DNA of 8,577 nucleotides from Fretibacterium sp. (GTDB lineage: Bacteria; Synergistota; Synergistia; Synergistales; Aminobacteriaceae): contig JAEEGY010000228.1 in the NCBI GenBank assembly GCA_016280565.1, positions 1 through 8,577 of the forward strand. Reading direction: 5' to 3'. Shown here in pieces: positions 1 to 5,622 of the stretch (position 1 is its first letter; every line of letters begins with the position of its first letter). The notes beneath the pieces were generated by a model. It was not told the DNA's origin and made no database searches. It saw only the letters and a program-made list of their open reading frames with translations. Both the position numbers and the translations under genes were made by a program.

Positions 1-2339
1 CCAGAATATCCGCTGAGTGCTACAGCCGCAACGCTGCCTCGCGTATCCTCAACAAGGAGGGGGATATCGTCAAGATCTGCAACAACTACTCGCGGATGAG
101 CTTTAACTTTGGGCCGACTCTCCTCTCCTGGCTGGAGGCAAACGACCCCCTTTGTTATCGCGCCATCGTTGAGGCCGACGCCATTGGGCGCAAGCGTTTC
201 TCCGGACATGGGCCCGCCATAGCCCAGGTCTATAACCACATCATCATGCCTCTGGCCAGCCGCCGGGACAAGGAGACCGAGGTGCGTTGGGGCATCGCTG
301 ACTTCAAAAAACGCTTTGGCCGGATGCCGGAAGGGATGTGGCTGGCTGAGACCGCCGTCGACACGGAGACCCTTGAAGTGCTGGCGGAGAACGGCATCCT
401 CTTCACCGTTCTGTCCCCCTACCAGGCCAAGGCCGTGCGCTCCGCCGGCTGGGGGGACTGGCAGGACGTGACGGGCGGCCGGGTGGACACACGCTGCGCC
501 TACCGCTGCAACCTTCCCTCCGGGCGAAGCATCGCGCTGTTCTTCTATGACGGCGTGCTGTCTCAGAAGATCGCCTTTGAAGGGCTGCTGAATGACGGAG
601 GCAGCTTCGCCAACCAGCTCATCAACGCCCACGAGGACCGGGGGCAGCCTGTACTTTCCCATGTGGCGACGGACGGCGAGTCCTACGGCCATCACCACAA
701 GAATGGGGATATGGCCCTGGCCTACTGCCTTGATACCATCGACAACGCCGTGGACGCCCAGCTCACCGTCTATGGTGAGTTCCTGGCATTCTACCCGCCG
801 GAGTCTGAAGTGAAGATCATCGAGAACTCCTCCTGGAGCTGCTGTCACGGCGTGGAACGGTGGCGGAGCGACTGCGGATGCAGCACGGGGACGCAGGGCT
901 TCCACCAGAAGTGGCGCGCTCCCCTTCGGAAGGCCCTGGACGACCTGCGTGATGAGCTCGGCGGGCTCTTCGAGGAAAGAGCCAAAGATATTTTCCTTGA
1001 CCCATGGAATGCCCGCGACCGTTACATCGACGTCATCCTGGACCGCAGCGATGAGAACGTGGACAGGTGGCTGGAGCAGAACATCGGGCATGCGGTCTCC
1101 CCTCACGAAAAGGTCCAGGCACTGTGCCTGATGGAGATGCAGCGCAATACTCTCCTGAGGTATACAAGCTGCGGCTGGTTCTTCGACGAGATATCGCGCA
1201 TTGAGCCGATACAGATCATGCGCTACGCCGCCCGCGCCATGGAGCTGGCGAAGACCCTGTTCGATGTGGACCTGGAGCCGGCGTTCCTCAGGACTCTGGC
1301 CGAGGCCCCCAGTAATATCCCTGAACTCCGCAACGGGGCTAAGATCTACGAGCTTCTGGTCAAACAGTGGCACACGGATATGCCCCAGATGGCGGCTTAC
1401 TATGGCGCCACCTCTCTTCTGCACGATTTTACGTCGAACTTCTCCGAGGGATGCTGGGAACTGTCGGGTAATGCGCTTCGCTTCGAAGGGGTGGGGAGTA
1501 GCGGGGCCTCTCTGCTGGACATGGAGCGGGATTCCTCGTTCTCCGCGGGAACGGTGAGGGTCCGCTCCCGCATTACGGGTGAGGAAGGCACTTATCTCTT
1601 TGCTGTCAATCACCGCGGCGGGACCTCCATGCTCTGCGGCGTTTTGCCTCAGGAGAAGCCCCATGCGCTCCAGATGACGGAGGTCAACGAGCTGCGCGAT
1701 CTCTTCCGGGATGAGGGCATTGAGGCTGAGCAGCGTCTGGTGGAATATTTCAACTGCCGGCTTTACTCCCTGCGTCACATTCCGGCTGACGCCCAGCGCC
1801 GCCTGCTGAATGAGCTGCTGCAGCAGGATGTCGACCAGATCGAGGCAAGCGTGCGTGACATTGTGAAGAACTACGACCAGCTTTTGGAGTACCTCACGAC
1901 GCTGAACGCCCGTCCGCCTGCAATCCTCACGGTCGCGGCTGAGTTTACCCTGACCTCCAACATCGTCCACAAGCTGAAGGAGCCCCAGCCCAACGCCAAC
2001 AGCATACGCCGGGACTTCGAGCTGGCGGGCTTCTGGCAGGTACACCCCAATGAGAAGCAGATTCGTTTTGCCTTCGCCGAAGGGGTTAAGGGGCTCATGA
2101 CGCAGCTGTGCGAGGAGCCGGAGGACACGGCCCTCATGGAGATTGTCTCAGGCCTGATCGAGCTCTTCTCGGAGCATTTCGAGTGGCAGCTTGAGCTCTA
2201 CGACGCGCAGAATCTTTATTATGAATTGCTGAAGTATTACGGACGCAGTCTGCACACGGCTCCCCAGGAGATCCATGACGCGATGTTCCGCCTGGGGCAC
2301 GCGCTCCACTTCTCAGACGAGATGCTGTGCCGGAGGTGA
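1..2339 (+). CDS. GH57-type glycoside hydrolase with DUF3536 region, 5'-truncated by window edge
   Basis: Probable alpha-glucan-acting hydrolase or transferase of the GH57 fold, of the subgroup that carries a DUF3536 C-terminal region. The frame is open from base 3 (RISAECYSRNAASRI...), so the ATG at 96 is internal. I estimate about 40 residues are missing, including the usual N-terminal His-x-His-x-Gln-Pro motif; 778 residues are visible. By analogy with GH57 motif 3, WLAETA holds the candidate nucleophile Glu (codon 348-350). By analogy with motif 4, TDGESYGHHH holds the candidate acid/base Asp (codon 672-674). A conserved SWSCCHGVERWRSDCGC block lies at about 832-882, followed by a long alpha-helical region. 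No signal peptide can be judged. The stop overlaps the ribosome binding site of the next gene, which suggests co-transcription. The family assignment is strong; the exact substrate is unknown. Confidence 0.9.
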   Translation, partial: RISAECYSRNAASRILNKEGDIVKICNNYSRMSFNFGPTLLSWLEANDPLCYRAIVEADAIGRKRFSGHGPAIAQVYNHIIMPLASRRDKETEVRWGIADFKKRFGRMPEGMWLAETAVDTETLEVLAENGILFTVLSPYQAKAVRSAGWGDWQDVTGGRVDTRCAYRCNLPSGRSIALFFYDGVLSQKIAFEGLLNDGGSFANQLINAHEDRGQPVLSHVATDGESYGHHHKNGDMALAYCLDTIDNAVDAQLTVYGEFLAFYPPESEVKIIENSSWSCCHGVERWRSDCGCSTGTQGFHQKWRAPLRKALDDLRDELGGLFEERAKDIFLDPWNARDRYIDVILDRSDENVDRWLEQNIGHAVSPHEKVQALCLMEMQRNTLLRYTSCGWFFDEISRIEPIQIMRYAARAMELAKTLFDVDLEPAFLRTLAEAPSNIPELRNGAKIYELLVKQWHTDMPQMAAYYGATSLLHDFTSNFSEGCWELSGNALRFEGVGSSGASLLDMERDSSFSAGTVRVRSRITGEEGTYLFAVNHRGGTSMLCGVLPQEKPHALQMTEVNELRDLFRDEGIEAEQRLVEYFNCRLYSLRHIPADAQRRLLNELLQQDVDQIEASVRDIVKNYDQLLEYLTTLNARPPAILTVAAEFTLTSNIVHKLKEPQPNANSIRRDFELAGFWQVHPNEKQIRFAFAEGVKGLMTQLCEEPEDTALMEIVSGLIELFSEHFEWQLELYDAQNLYYELLKYYGRSLHTAPQEIHDAMFRLGHALHFSDEMLCRR

Positions 2340-2340
2340 T
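2332..2340 (+). promoter_or_regulatory. Strong ribosome binding site overlapping upstream stop
   Basis: GGAGGTGAT is a nearly full-length match to the 16S rRNA anti-Shine-Dalgarno. It lies 6 nt before the ATG at 2347, and the TGA stop of the glycosidase gene (2337-2339) sits inside it. This fixes the start of the small downstream gene and implies translational coupling, or at least independent strong translation of that gene. Confidence 0.85.
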
Positions 2341-2346
2341 TAATTT

Positions 2347-2607
2347 ATGGAATGGATCAAGGCTCCGGCGGACACGCCGGTCTGCCCGGAGAAGGGCGTT
2401 TTGCTGAAGGACGTGGTGCAGCTTGTGCTGGACGGAGCGGAGACACCGGAGGCCGTCATGAGGGAGCTGGGCCTGACTGGAGAGGATGAAGGGGCGGATC
2501 AGATCCCGGCGATCCTTGACATCTTCGTTCCCGTGGTCAACGCGTGGCAGTCGGGGACCTGCAGCGCGGGTTGCAGCGGCTGCAGCGGCGGGTGCTGCGG
2601 GGAGTGA
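2347..2607 (+). CDS. Small protein with Cys-rich C-terminal tail (86 aa), possible metal or Fe-S binding
   Basis: Not assigned to a named family with certainty. The ATG follows an excellent ribosome binding site after a 7-nt gap from the glycosidase gene, so it is probably in the same operon. Residues 13-42 (C13, then GVLLKDVVQLVLDGAETPEA) loosely resemble the helical part of BFD-like [2Fe-2S] domains, in which a Cys precedes a Gly-Val turn and a helix ending in Gly-Ala-x-T. The middle (44-70) is acidic then hydrophobic. The tail holds five cysteines (C72, C76, C79, C83, C84) among Gly and Ser residues. No signal peptide or membrane segment is seen. The classical C-x-C pair of BFD domains is absent, so the match is only suggestive. 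The tail could bind a metal or cluster, or be a substrate for modification; function is unknown. Confidence 0.8.
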   Translation: MEWIKAPADTPVCPEKGVLLKDVVQLVLDGAETPEAVMRELGLTGEDEGADQIPAILDIFVPVVNAWQSGTCSAGCSGCSGGCCGE

Positions 2608-2616
2608 ACCACGGGA

Positions 2617-2630
2617 ACAGGCGCCCCTGT
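2617..2630 (+). terminator. Weak hairpin between the Cys-rich gene and tpx
   Basis: ACAGG and CCTGT can pair around a 4-nt loop 9 nt after the stop of the Cys-rich gene. The following bases (cgcgttattcattt) are only loosely T-rich, so this is a poor intrinsic terminator and may simply be an intergenic hairpin. The rest of the 71-nt gap is AT-rich, with a -10-like TATAAC at 2644-2649 but no good -35. Confidence 0.25.
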
Positions 2631-2663
2631 CGCGTTATTCATTTATAACTGCTATTTTATTCT

Positions 2664-2670
2664 GAGGAGG
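2664..2670 (+). promoter_or_regulatory. Ribosome binding site of tpx
   Basis: GAGGAGG ends 8 nt before the ATG at 2679. A TTG at 2673 in the same frame would lie only 2 nt from this site, too close for initiation. The site therefore decides in favour of the ATG. Confidence 0.85.
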
Positions 2671-2678
2671 TTTTGGGC

Positions 2679-3194
2679 ATGAACGAGAGAACAGGTGTTA
2701 TCACGATGGGCGGCAAGCCGATGACCCTCATGGGCACGGAGCCGAAGGTGGGGGAGAAAGCCCCGGATTTTGTGCTTCTGGACAGCGGACTGACCGAGAA
2801 GCGACTAAAGGACTTTGCGGGTAAGATCAAGGTGATTTCCGTCGCTCCGTCGCTGGACACGTCGGTGTGCAGCCTCCAGCTCCGCTGGTTCAACGAGGAC
2901 GCGGCCAGCCGTCCCGATGATGTGGTGGTGCTGAACGTGACGATGGACCTGCCCTTTGCCATCAAGCGCTTCTGTGCTGTGGAGGGGATTGAGAACGCCC
3001 TGGCGCTCTCCGACCACCGGGAAGCGTCCTTTGGCCTGGGCTACGGTGTCCTCATCAAGGAGCTTCGGCTGCTGGCCCGCTCCGTCTTCATCATCGACAA
3101 GAACGACGTGCTGCGCTATGTGCAAATCGTTCCCGAGGAGACCCACGAGCCCGACTACGAGGCCGCGATGAAGGTCCTGGAGACGCTGGAATAG
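2679..3194 (+). CDS. tpx: Thiol peroxidase Tpx (atypical 2-Cys peroxiredoxin)
   Basis: Cytoplasmic peroxidase that reduces hydrogen peroxide and alkyl or lipid hydroperoxides with electrons from thioredoxin. The product is 171 aa, close to the usual Tpx length of about 165-170. The thioredoxin-like fold shows the family motif PSLDTSVCSLQ, with peroxidatic Cys64 and Thr61 three residues before it. The resolving Cys99 is in DLPFAIKRFCAVEGIENA, and the active-site Arg134 is in LLARSVFIID. Everything needed for catalysis is present. No signal peptide is visible, as expected. The gene follows the glycosidase and the Cys-rich gene on the same strand with a 71-nt gap, so it may have its own promoter, and it ends at a strong terminator. 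In an anaerobe it would be an oxygen-stress defence enzyme. The identification is secure. Confidence 0.96.
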   Translation: MNERTGVITMGGKPMTLMGTEPKVGEKAPDFVLLDSGLTEKRLKDFAGKIKVISVAPSLDTSVCSLQLRWFNEDAASRPDDVVVLNVTMDLPFAIKRFCAVEGIENALALSDHREASFGLGYGVLIKELRLLARSVFIIDKNDVLRYVQIVPEETHEPDYEAAMKVLETLE

Positions 3195-3212
3195 GAGATG
3201 CAGCTTTAATAA

Positions 3213-3251
3213 GGGCGGCGGAGTCCTGCCTCCGTCGCCCTGTTCTTATCT
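3213..3251 (+). terminator. Intrinsic terminator after tpx, possibly bidirectional
   Basis: GGGCGGCGGAG (3213-3223) pairs with CTCCGTCGCCC (3230-3240) over 11 bp, including one G-T wobble, around a 6-nt loop. It is followed by the T-rich tgttcttatct. It lies 18 nt after the tpx stop. On the opposite strand the same hairpin is followed by ttattaaag, so it may also stop transcripts of the convergent OB-fold gene, whose stop lies 17 nt away. Confidence 0.85.
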
Positions 3252-3257
3252 ATTGGC

Positions 3258-3872
3258 TTATGCGATGGCGGTGCAGCGGACGTAGTTGACTCCGCTTCCG
3301 CGCGAGGAGCGAAGCGTCCCCTCCACCGTCACGGGGTCCCCGTCCTTCTTGCCGGCCAGGACGCTCTGAAGGGCCTGATCGTAGACCCTGACCACGAGAA
3401 AGTCCCGCCGCGGCGAACCATCCAGCTCCTGATTGTCCTGCCGCACAGCGAAACGGACGTACTTCCCCGTCCCGGTCTCGCCCTCGGCCTGTGCCTTGAC
3501 AAGGTGGACCCAGCCCGACAGCCGGACCTTATTCTCCAGGGCTGATGTTTCAGCGCTTCCCAGTTTCAGCGCGGCGAGATAGAGTTCCCCGCTCCCGCGC
3601 GACGAACGCAGAACGCCCTCCACGCAGATAGAAGCCCCCTCCTGCAAACCCTTCAGTTTTTCCTGTATCTCCGATGGAAAAGCGCGCACCGTCAGGAAAT
3701 CTCTGCGGGTCGTGCCGTCCGGCCAGGGATTCTCGTGGCGGATGGAGAAGGGGAAATACTTCTGTTCCTTTTTCGTGCCAATGAAATGTAAAAGGCCTGA
3801 GATTTTGACGCTGTTTTCCTGGCCCTGGCCCTGCCCCTGTCCGGGGCTTAAAGGATTTTCTGCCTCAAACAT
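3258..3872 (-). CDS. Tandem OB-fold protein, SSB-like (204 aa)
   Basis: Looks like two divergent single-stranded-DNA-binding (SSB-type) OB folds in a row. Unit 1 is about residues 20-104 and unit 2 about 114-203. Corresponding elements are SVKISGLLHF and NKVRLSGWVHL, KYFPFSIRHEN and KYVRFAVRQDN, DGTTRRDFLTVR and DGSPRRDFLVVR, and VEGVLRSSRGSG and VEGTLRSSRGSG (99 residues apart). The order NKV...G, F-x-(I/V)-R, DF-x-x-V and VEG-x-L matches the strand pattern of bacterial SSB. Unlike housekeeping SSB, it has no acidic DDDIPF-like C-terminal tip and ends RCTAIA. A Gly-Gln repeat occupies residues 11-18. ATG start with a GAGGTGAGG site at 3877-3885. It lies downstream of the ParA pair on the same strand. 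Single-stranded nucleic-acid binding is inferred from the fold; a general OB-fold nucleic-acid protein is the alternative. Confidence 0.75.
   Translation of the reverse strand: MFEAENPLSPGQGQGQGQENSVKISGLLHFIGTKKEQKYFPFSIRHENPWPDGTTRRDFLTVRAFPSEIQEKLKGLQEGASICVEGVLRSSRGSGELYLAALKLGSAETSALENKVRLSGWVHLVKAQAEGETGTGKYVRFAVRQDNQELDGSPRRDFLVVRVYDQALQSVLAGKKDGDPVTVEGTLRSSRGSGVNYVRCTAIA
3291..3623 (-). repeat. Duplicated coding segment of the OB-fold protein
   Basis: Bases 3291-3326 and 3588-3623 are clearly related copies offset by exactly 297 nt (99 codons). They encode the VEG-x-LRSSRGSG motif of the two units. The rest of the two units matches at protein level but is much more diverged in DNA, so the duplication is old and this patch is under the strongest constraint or has been homogenised. 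Confidence 0.7.
3819..3842 (-). repeat. Short hexanucleotide repeat coding Gly-Gln x4
   Basis: Four imperfect 6-nt units (GGN CAG on the coding strand) encode Gly-Gln four times near the N-terminus of the OB-fold protein, before the first OB unit. Such repeats can change length by slippage; an in-frame 6-nt change would alter the linker length without breaking the gene. Confidence 0.7.
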
Positions 3873-3901
3873 TACGCCTCACCTCGCGATAGAATTTGGC
3901 T

Positions 3902-3919
3902 CGTGTCCTGCCGGACACG
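3902..3919 (-). promoter_or_regulatory. Perfect 7-bp hairpin in the leader of the OB-fold gene
   Basis: CGTGTCC (3902-3908) and GGACACG (3913-3919) pair perfectly around a 4-nt loop. On the - strand the hairpin lies 64 nt after the stop of the 52-aa gene and 16 nt before the ribosome binding site of the OB-fold gene. What follows on that strand (agccaaattctat) is not a real U-tract, so a leader structure or protein-binding palindrome fits better than a terminator. Its role is unknown. Confidence 0.45.
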
Positions 3920-3930
3920 CTGCCTTGTTT

Positions 3931-3959
3931 ATTTTACCTCGTGACGGGATAAAGCAAAA
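3931..3959 (-). promoter_or_regulatory. Possible promoter of the OB-fold gene
   Basis: On the - strand a -10-like TAAAAT (3931-3936) is preceded at 16-17 nt by a weak -35-like TTTGCT or TTTTGC (3953-3959). The -10 is good but the -35 is poor. It lies in the 111-nt gap between the 52-aa gene and the OB-fold gene and would place the hairpin at 3902-3919 in the 5' leader. Otherwise the OB-fold gene is read through from the ParA promoter. Confidence 0.3.
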
Positions 3960-3983
3960 GGTCCAAACGCCGCCCGGCAACCC

Positions 3984-4142
3984 TCAGGAAATGCTGTTGT
4001 CCAGGCTGGATGGCGTCCTGGCCTGAGCCTCCTGTTGTCCATGGATGGCCTCCGCTTTCATCACTTCCTCGCGTTCCTCCACCCGGCGCTCCATCGCCTT
4101 TTTGATGTTGTCGATGCCCTTCAGACTCTGCGTCATCCCCAT
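3984..4142 (-). CDS. Small charged helical protein coupled to ParA-like gene (52 aa)
   Basis: Short reading frame beginning 9 nt after the ParA-like stop; a second in-frame ATG at 4136 would give 50 aa. The ribosome binding site is weak (GCTGGA), so translation probably depends on ribosomes ending on the ParA-like gene. The product starts MGMTQSLKGIDNIKKAMERR. Residues 5-40 are rich in Lys, Arg, Glu and Gln with hydrophobics at helix-like spacing (L7, I10, I13, M17, V21, V27), so a single amphipathic or coiled-coil helix is likely, followed by a polar tail to ...LDNSIS. No membrane segment or Cys. Not recognised by family. By position it could be the partner that stimulates the ATPase, as ParB, ParG or McdB-type proteins do through basic N-termini. 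That role is inference. Confidence 0.6.
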   Translation of the reverse strand: MGMTQSLKGIDNIKKAMERRVEEREEVMKAEAIHGQQEAQARTPSSLDNSIS

Positions 4143-4151
4143 TTTTCCAGC

Positions 4152-4802
4152 TCAGTCCCTCCAGGGCGATGTGAAGTCTCCTTCCAGCATCCGCCCATAA
4201 GCGCTGGTGATGCGGCTGTACATCTGGTCAAAGGGGCGCCTTGCGTCCGCGGTGAGTCCCGTGGACCAGATTCGTCCCAGCGTGATGTTGTAGGGGATCA
4301 GGCGGTTGAGGGGCACCCGCCCCGCCACGGGGTATTGCTTTTCCACGAGGACCTGTTCGACCATGCGGGCCAGGCGGCTCGTGTCATACCCAACCTTCAC
4401 GACGGGGAGCTGGCTGCGGTCTTTGCCCACTTCCCCCGCAAAGGAGTAGAGCACCCCCAGATTGGAGAGGGAGAAGAAGTCCGGCCGCACGGGAACGATG
4501 GCGATATCCGCAAAGTCCAGGGCTTCCCTCGTGATGTCGCCCAACACCGGGGGACAGTCCAGGATGATCCAGTCCTCCTCGCATTCGGCATCATCCGGCG
4601 AGAGCGAGGACTTGACGCGAAGGCTCCCCTTAAAGTAATCTGCAATAAAGGACAGGGCGTCTGTGAAGTTGCGCTGCGGGTCCAGGTCTATGGCCAGGAC
4701 CTTGCTGCGCTTGAGCAGCGCCATCTGGGTCAGAATGAGCGAAAGGGTCGTCTTGCCTACCCCGCCCTTATGGTTGATCGCAGCCACCGCAATCTTTTCC
4801 AT
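4152..4802 (-). CDS. ParA/MinD-superfamily ATPase (orphan, 216 aa)
   Basis: P-loop ATPase of the deviant Walker A class that moves or positions DNA or protein cargo by ATP-dependent dimerisation on the nucleoid or a surface. It has KGGVGKTT (residues 12-19, with signature Lys12 and catalytic Lys17), the A' motif DLDPQRN (39-45) and the Walker B strand WIILDCPP with Asp82. It lacks the N-terminal HTH domain of large plasmid ParA proteins and, at 216 aa, is a short type. No MinD-like C-terminal amphipathic membrane anchor is obvious (it ends FTSPWRD). ATG 4802 is chosen over an in-frame TTG at 4814 because GGGTGAT precedes it and it starts right at the first beta-strand. It has its own promoter. 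No ParB-like gene is in the window; the 52-aa gene follows directly. The cargo is unknown. Confidence 0.93.
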   Translation of the reverse strand: MEKIAVAAINHKGGVGKTTLSLILTQMALLKRSKVLAIDLDPQRNFTDALSFIADYFKGSLRVKSSLSPDDAECEEDWIILDCPPVLGDITREALDFADIAIVPVRPDFFSLSNLGVLYSFAGEVGKDRSQLPVVKVGYDTSRLARMVEQVLVEKQYPVAGRVPLNRLIPYNITLGRIWSTGLTADARRPFDQMYSRITSAYGRMLEGDFTSPWRD

Positions 4803-4805
4803 GTT

Positions 4806-4812
4806 ATCACCC
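4806..4812 (-). promoter_or_regulatory. Ribosome binding site of the ParA-like gene
   Basis: GGGTGAT on the - strand, 3 nt before the ATG at 4802, matches the 3' half of the extended Shine-Dalgarno AGGAGGTGAT. It overlaps the codons following an upstream in-frame TTG (4812-4814) and so argues against that TTG as the start. Confidence 0.6.
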
Positions 4813-4840
4813 AATACTTTGAATTAGCTTACCCCAGCAG

Positions 4841-4870
4841 ACTATACCCTGACAGGCCGGATTGTGTCAA
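4841..4870 (-). promoter_or_regulatory. Sigma-70-type promoter of the ParA-like gene, with inverted repeat
   Basis: On the - strand a perfect -35 TTGACA (4865-4870) is followed after 18 nt by TATAGT (4841-4846), a five-of-six -10. The expected transcript start is near 4834, giving a leader of about 30 nt. The -35 begins 9 nt after the stop of the DUF364-type gene, so the ParA-like gene is its own transcription unit. TGACA and TGTCA (4850-4854 and 4865-4869) form an inverted repeat spaced by 10 nt across the -35 and spacer, a possible operator site. Confidence 0.75.
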
Positions 4871-4879
4871 GCCTGGGCC

Positions 4880-5620
4880 TCACGCGGCGTGGACGCGCCA
4901 CACGAGTTCCCCACACAGCCAGGGGCTCCCTCCCGCTGCGACGTGGGCCTCAACGGCTACGACATCAGCGCCCGCTATTCCCGCCGGAACGACCAGGTGT
5001 GTTACCCCCAGCTTTGCAAAACCGTGAGGAAGCGACGGCAGTCCCGGCCCCTGTAAGAAACAGCCCTTCTTCTGAAGCAGGGCATCCTGAGTCGAGAGCA
5101 GCCAGCGGTCACGGATAGCTTCCGGTGAGAGCCAAACCCACTCCGCCTCCCGGGCACCCCGTGAGAAGTCGTCCTGCGGAAAACAGTCCGGACGGTTGAC
5201 CACCCGGTCATCGAACACCGCCACGCGCCAGCCCCAATCCCTCATGAAGGGCAGGAGGTCCCGGTCGTAACCCAGGACCGCCACCCGGTCGCCCCGCGCG
5301 CAGGTCATCGCCAGGTCCATGGGAATGCCTCCGTCCTGAAAGGGCAGCAGCGCCGCGCAGGCCGCCGTGGCTGCGGCAAACTCCTGGGGGAAGGGCGAGA
5401 CGTAAAGCCCCGCCAGACGCGACAGGGGAGCTCCGATCAGCGCGCCAGTGTGTACGGCCCGGGCCGTGTGGGCCTCCTTCATGGAGTCCGGCACGAACCC
5501 AACGCCCCAGCGCCCATCCTCAGCGAGGACAAAGCTGGCGTGCCACCCCAGGACTAACCGTTTGACGCCGGCGTCCTCCGTGCCTCCCACGGCCGCCGCC
5601 AGCTCTTCAAAGAAGTTCAT
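4880..5620 (-). CDS. DUF4213/DUF364 domain protein (putative heavy-metal chelation family, 246 aa)
   Basis: Resembles the two-domain DUF4213/DUF364 family, which has an enolase-N-like domain followed by a Rossmann-like domain and is associated in the literature with metal chelation; the enzymatic role is not established. Residues 15-92 fit DUF4213 (VLGWHASFVLAEDGRWGVGFV, then HTGALIGAPLSRLAGLY and a helix FAAATAACAALLP). Residues 108-235 fit DUF364: a Rossmann-like start GDRVAVLGYDRDLLP, then WRVAVFDDRVVNRPD, a strand WVWLSP, and QGPGLPSLPHGFAKLGVTHLVV, which parallels the family's GPS-x-P turn. About the usual length for the family. No signal peptide. The ATG lies 2 nt after the stop of the RNA methyltransferase gene with a weak binding site (GAGCGG), so it is probably translationally coupled. 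Assigned by pattern, not alignment. Confidence 0.7.
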   Translation of the reverse strand: MNFFEELAAAVGGTEDAGVKRLVLGWHASFVLAEDGRWGVGFVPDSMKEAHTARAVHTGALIGAPLSRLAGLYVSPFPQEFAAATAACAALLPFQDGGIPMDLAMTCARGDRVAVLGYDRDLLPFMRDWGWRVAVFDDRVVNRPDCFPQDDFSRGAREAEWVWLSPEAIRDRWLLSTQDALLQKKGCFLQGPGLPSLPHGFAKLGVTHLVVPAGIAGADVVAVEAHVAAGGSPWLCGELVWRVHAA

Positions 5621-5622
5621 GA

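Noticed and set aside
96..98. ATG at 96 as the start of the GH57 gene
   Set aside because: The frame is open upstream to the window edge and encodes conserved family sequence (AECYSRNAASRI), so the true start lies outside.
2673..2678. TTG start for tpx, 2 codons upstream of the ATG
   Set aside because: Only 2 nt separate it from the Shine-Dalgarno, whereas the ATG at 2679 has ideal spacing.
4035..5027. 330-codon open frame on the + strand
   Set aside because: It is antisense to the ParA-like gene, runs over its promoter and into the DUF364-type gene, and has no recognisable domains. The - strand genes carry clear family motifs; this is a high-GC shadow frame.
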